A stretch of DNA of 64,000 bases, from contig NZ_CP018171.1 in assembly GCF_001889605.1 (NCBI RefSeq), positions 3,556,501-3,620,500 of the forward strand, written 5' to 3'. A model generated the notes under the pieces. It did not search any database, had not been told where the DNA came from, and worked only from the letters and a program-made list of their open reading frames with translations. Both the position numbers and the translations under genes were made by a program. Source of the stretch: Aquibium oceanicum (GTDB lineage: Bacteria; Pseudomonadota; Alphaproteobacteria; Rhizobiales; Rhizobiaceae). Each line of letters starts with the position of its first letter. Positions within the stretch are counted from its first letter, which is position 1. Positions 63,573 through 64,000 of this stretch are shown here, one piece after another.

Positions 63573-64000
63573 CTATCGGGCGCCGCCTTCACCTCCTCGG
63601 CGCCATCCCAGCAGCCCGAAGAGGCACAGCGTGCAGATGGCGAGCAGCGTCCAGCAGAACGCGGTGACGCTGTCGCCCGTCAGCACGACCAGAACCGCGA
63701 CGATCGTCGCCGAGCCGATCTGGCTGACGAAGCCGTAGAAGGCGGCCGTGAAGCCGGCGATGTCGCCGTGCGGGTCGAGCACCATCGCGGCGGCGTTGGA
63801 ATAGAGAATGAGGTAGCTGGTCGCGAAGAGCACGAGCAGCGCCGTCATGACGAATGCGCTCATGAAGCCGGCCCAGATTGCGGCCAACATGAGAAGCACT
63901 GAAACGATCAGCACCGCCGTGCCCGCGAGCATCGCGTTGACGATGCCGACGCGCCGGATCAGCTGCCTGTTCGCCGCCTGGCCGATGATGATCCCAAAGC
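63573..64000 (-). CDS. MFS transporter, 3' part only
   Basis: The frame is open to the right window edge (IIIGQAANRQLIRRVGIVNA, MLAGTAVLIVSVLLMLAAIW, AFVMTALLVLFATSYLILYS, TIVAVLVVLTGDSVTAFCW), so the gene continues outside; the ATG at 63932 is internal. The helix pattern and the RRVG loop fit the last four helices of a drug-exporter-like (Bcr/CflA) permease. It converges on paaZ with five bases between stops. Confidence 0.75.
   Translation of the reverse strand, partial: FGIIIGQAANRQLIRRVGIVNAMLAGTAVLIVSVLLMLAAIWAGFMSAFVMTALLVLFATSYLILYSNAAAMVLDPHGDIAGFTAAFYGFVSQIGSATIVAVLVVLTGDSVTAFCWTLLAICTLCLFGLLGWRRGGEGGAR

Overview
This window is a high-GC chromosomal segment from an alphaproteobacterium of the order Hyphomicrobiales (Rhizobiales), most like Mesorhizobium and its Phyllobacteriaceae relatives. 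The evidence is the gene content and order: plsX-fabH-ihfA-merR, nrdR-ribD-ribE-ribH-nusB next to glyA, an LdtR/L,D-transpeptidase pair with a DUF6163 membrane protein, a DUF6894 protein, Bpt-type aminoacyl-transferase, a K+-independent H+-pyrophosphatase and a paa catabolic block. No tRNA, rRNA, CRISPR array, prophage or insertion sequence is visible.

Layout. 1-6.7 kb: the end of an M20 peptidase, a secreted L,D-transpeptidase, and a small envelope-polysaccharide block (glycosyltransferase, pyruvyl-transferase-like protein, flippase-like membrane protein, nitroreductase). 6.8-11.4 kb: a three-subunit cytoplasmic molybdoenzyme of SoeABC (sulfite dehydrogenase) type. 11.6-18.9 kb: housekeeping genes (aroQ, a Crp-type regulator, plsX-fabH-ihfA-merR, DUF177, a bc1 assembly chaperone, a BamE-like lipoprotein). 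18.9-22.4 kb: four overlapping genes (glycosyltransferase, acyl-CoA dehydrogenase homologue, PIG-L deacetylase, NodS-like methyltransferase) that look like one uncharacterised small-molecule or glycolipid pathway. 22.5-25.8 kb: a frameshifted gene and two paralogous LuxR-type regulators. 25.9-32.8 kb: hppA, an MFS permease and the nusB/riboflavin/nrdR operon.

32.9-38.2 kb is the break in synteny. It holds a repeat-bearing hypothetical gene and then a clearly AT-richer three-gene island (small acidic protein, PIN-domain plus winged-helix protein, AAA-type ATPase), fully coupled by overlapping stop/start codons and lodged between nrdR and glyA. This is my best candidate for an undescribed system; defence against phage or plasmids is a hypothesis, not a demonstration.

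38.2-53.4 kb: glyA, the LdtR-LdtP cell-wall module, an acyl-CoA hydratase/hydrolase, hemB, a serine hydrolase, a FecR-like protein with a CHASE2 adenylate cyclase and a cyclase-like DUF3095 protein, sthA, an RDD protein, bpt and an EamA permease. 53.4-64 kb: a 103-bp tandem repeat, acetoacetyl-CoA synthetase, and a phenylacetate-type catabolic region in which paaI-paaK-tetR-paaX-amidohydrolase diverge from cytochrome P450-paaZ around a perfect 14-bp palindrome. The window ends inside an MFS permease gene.
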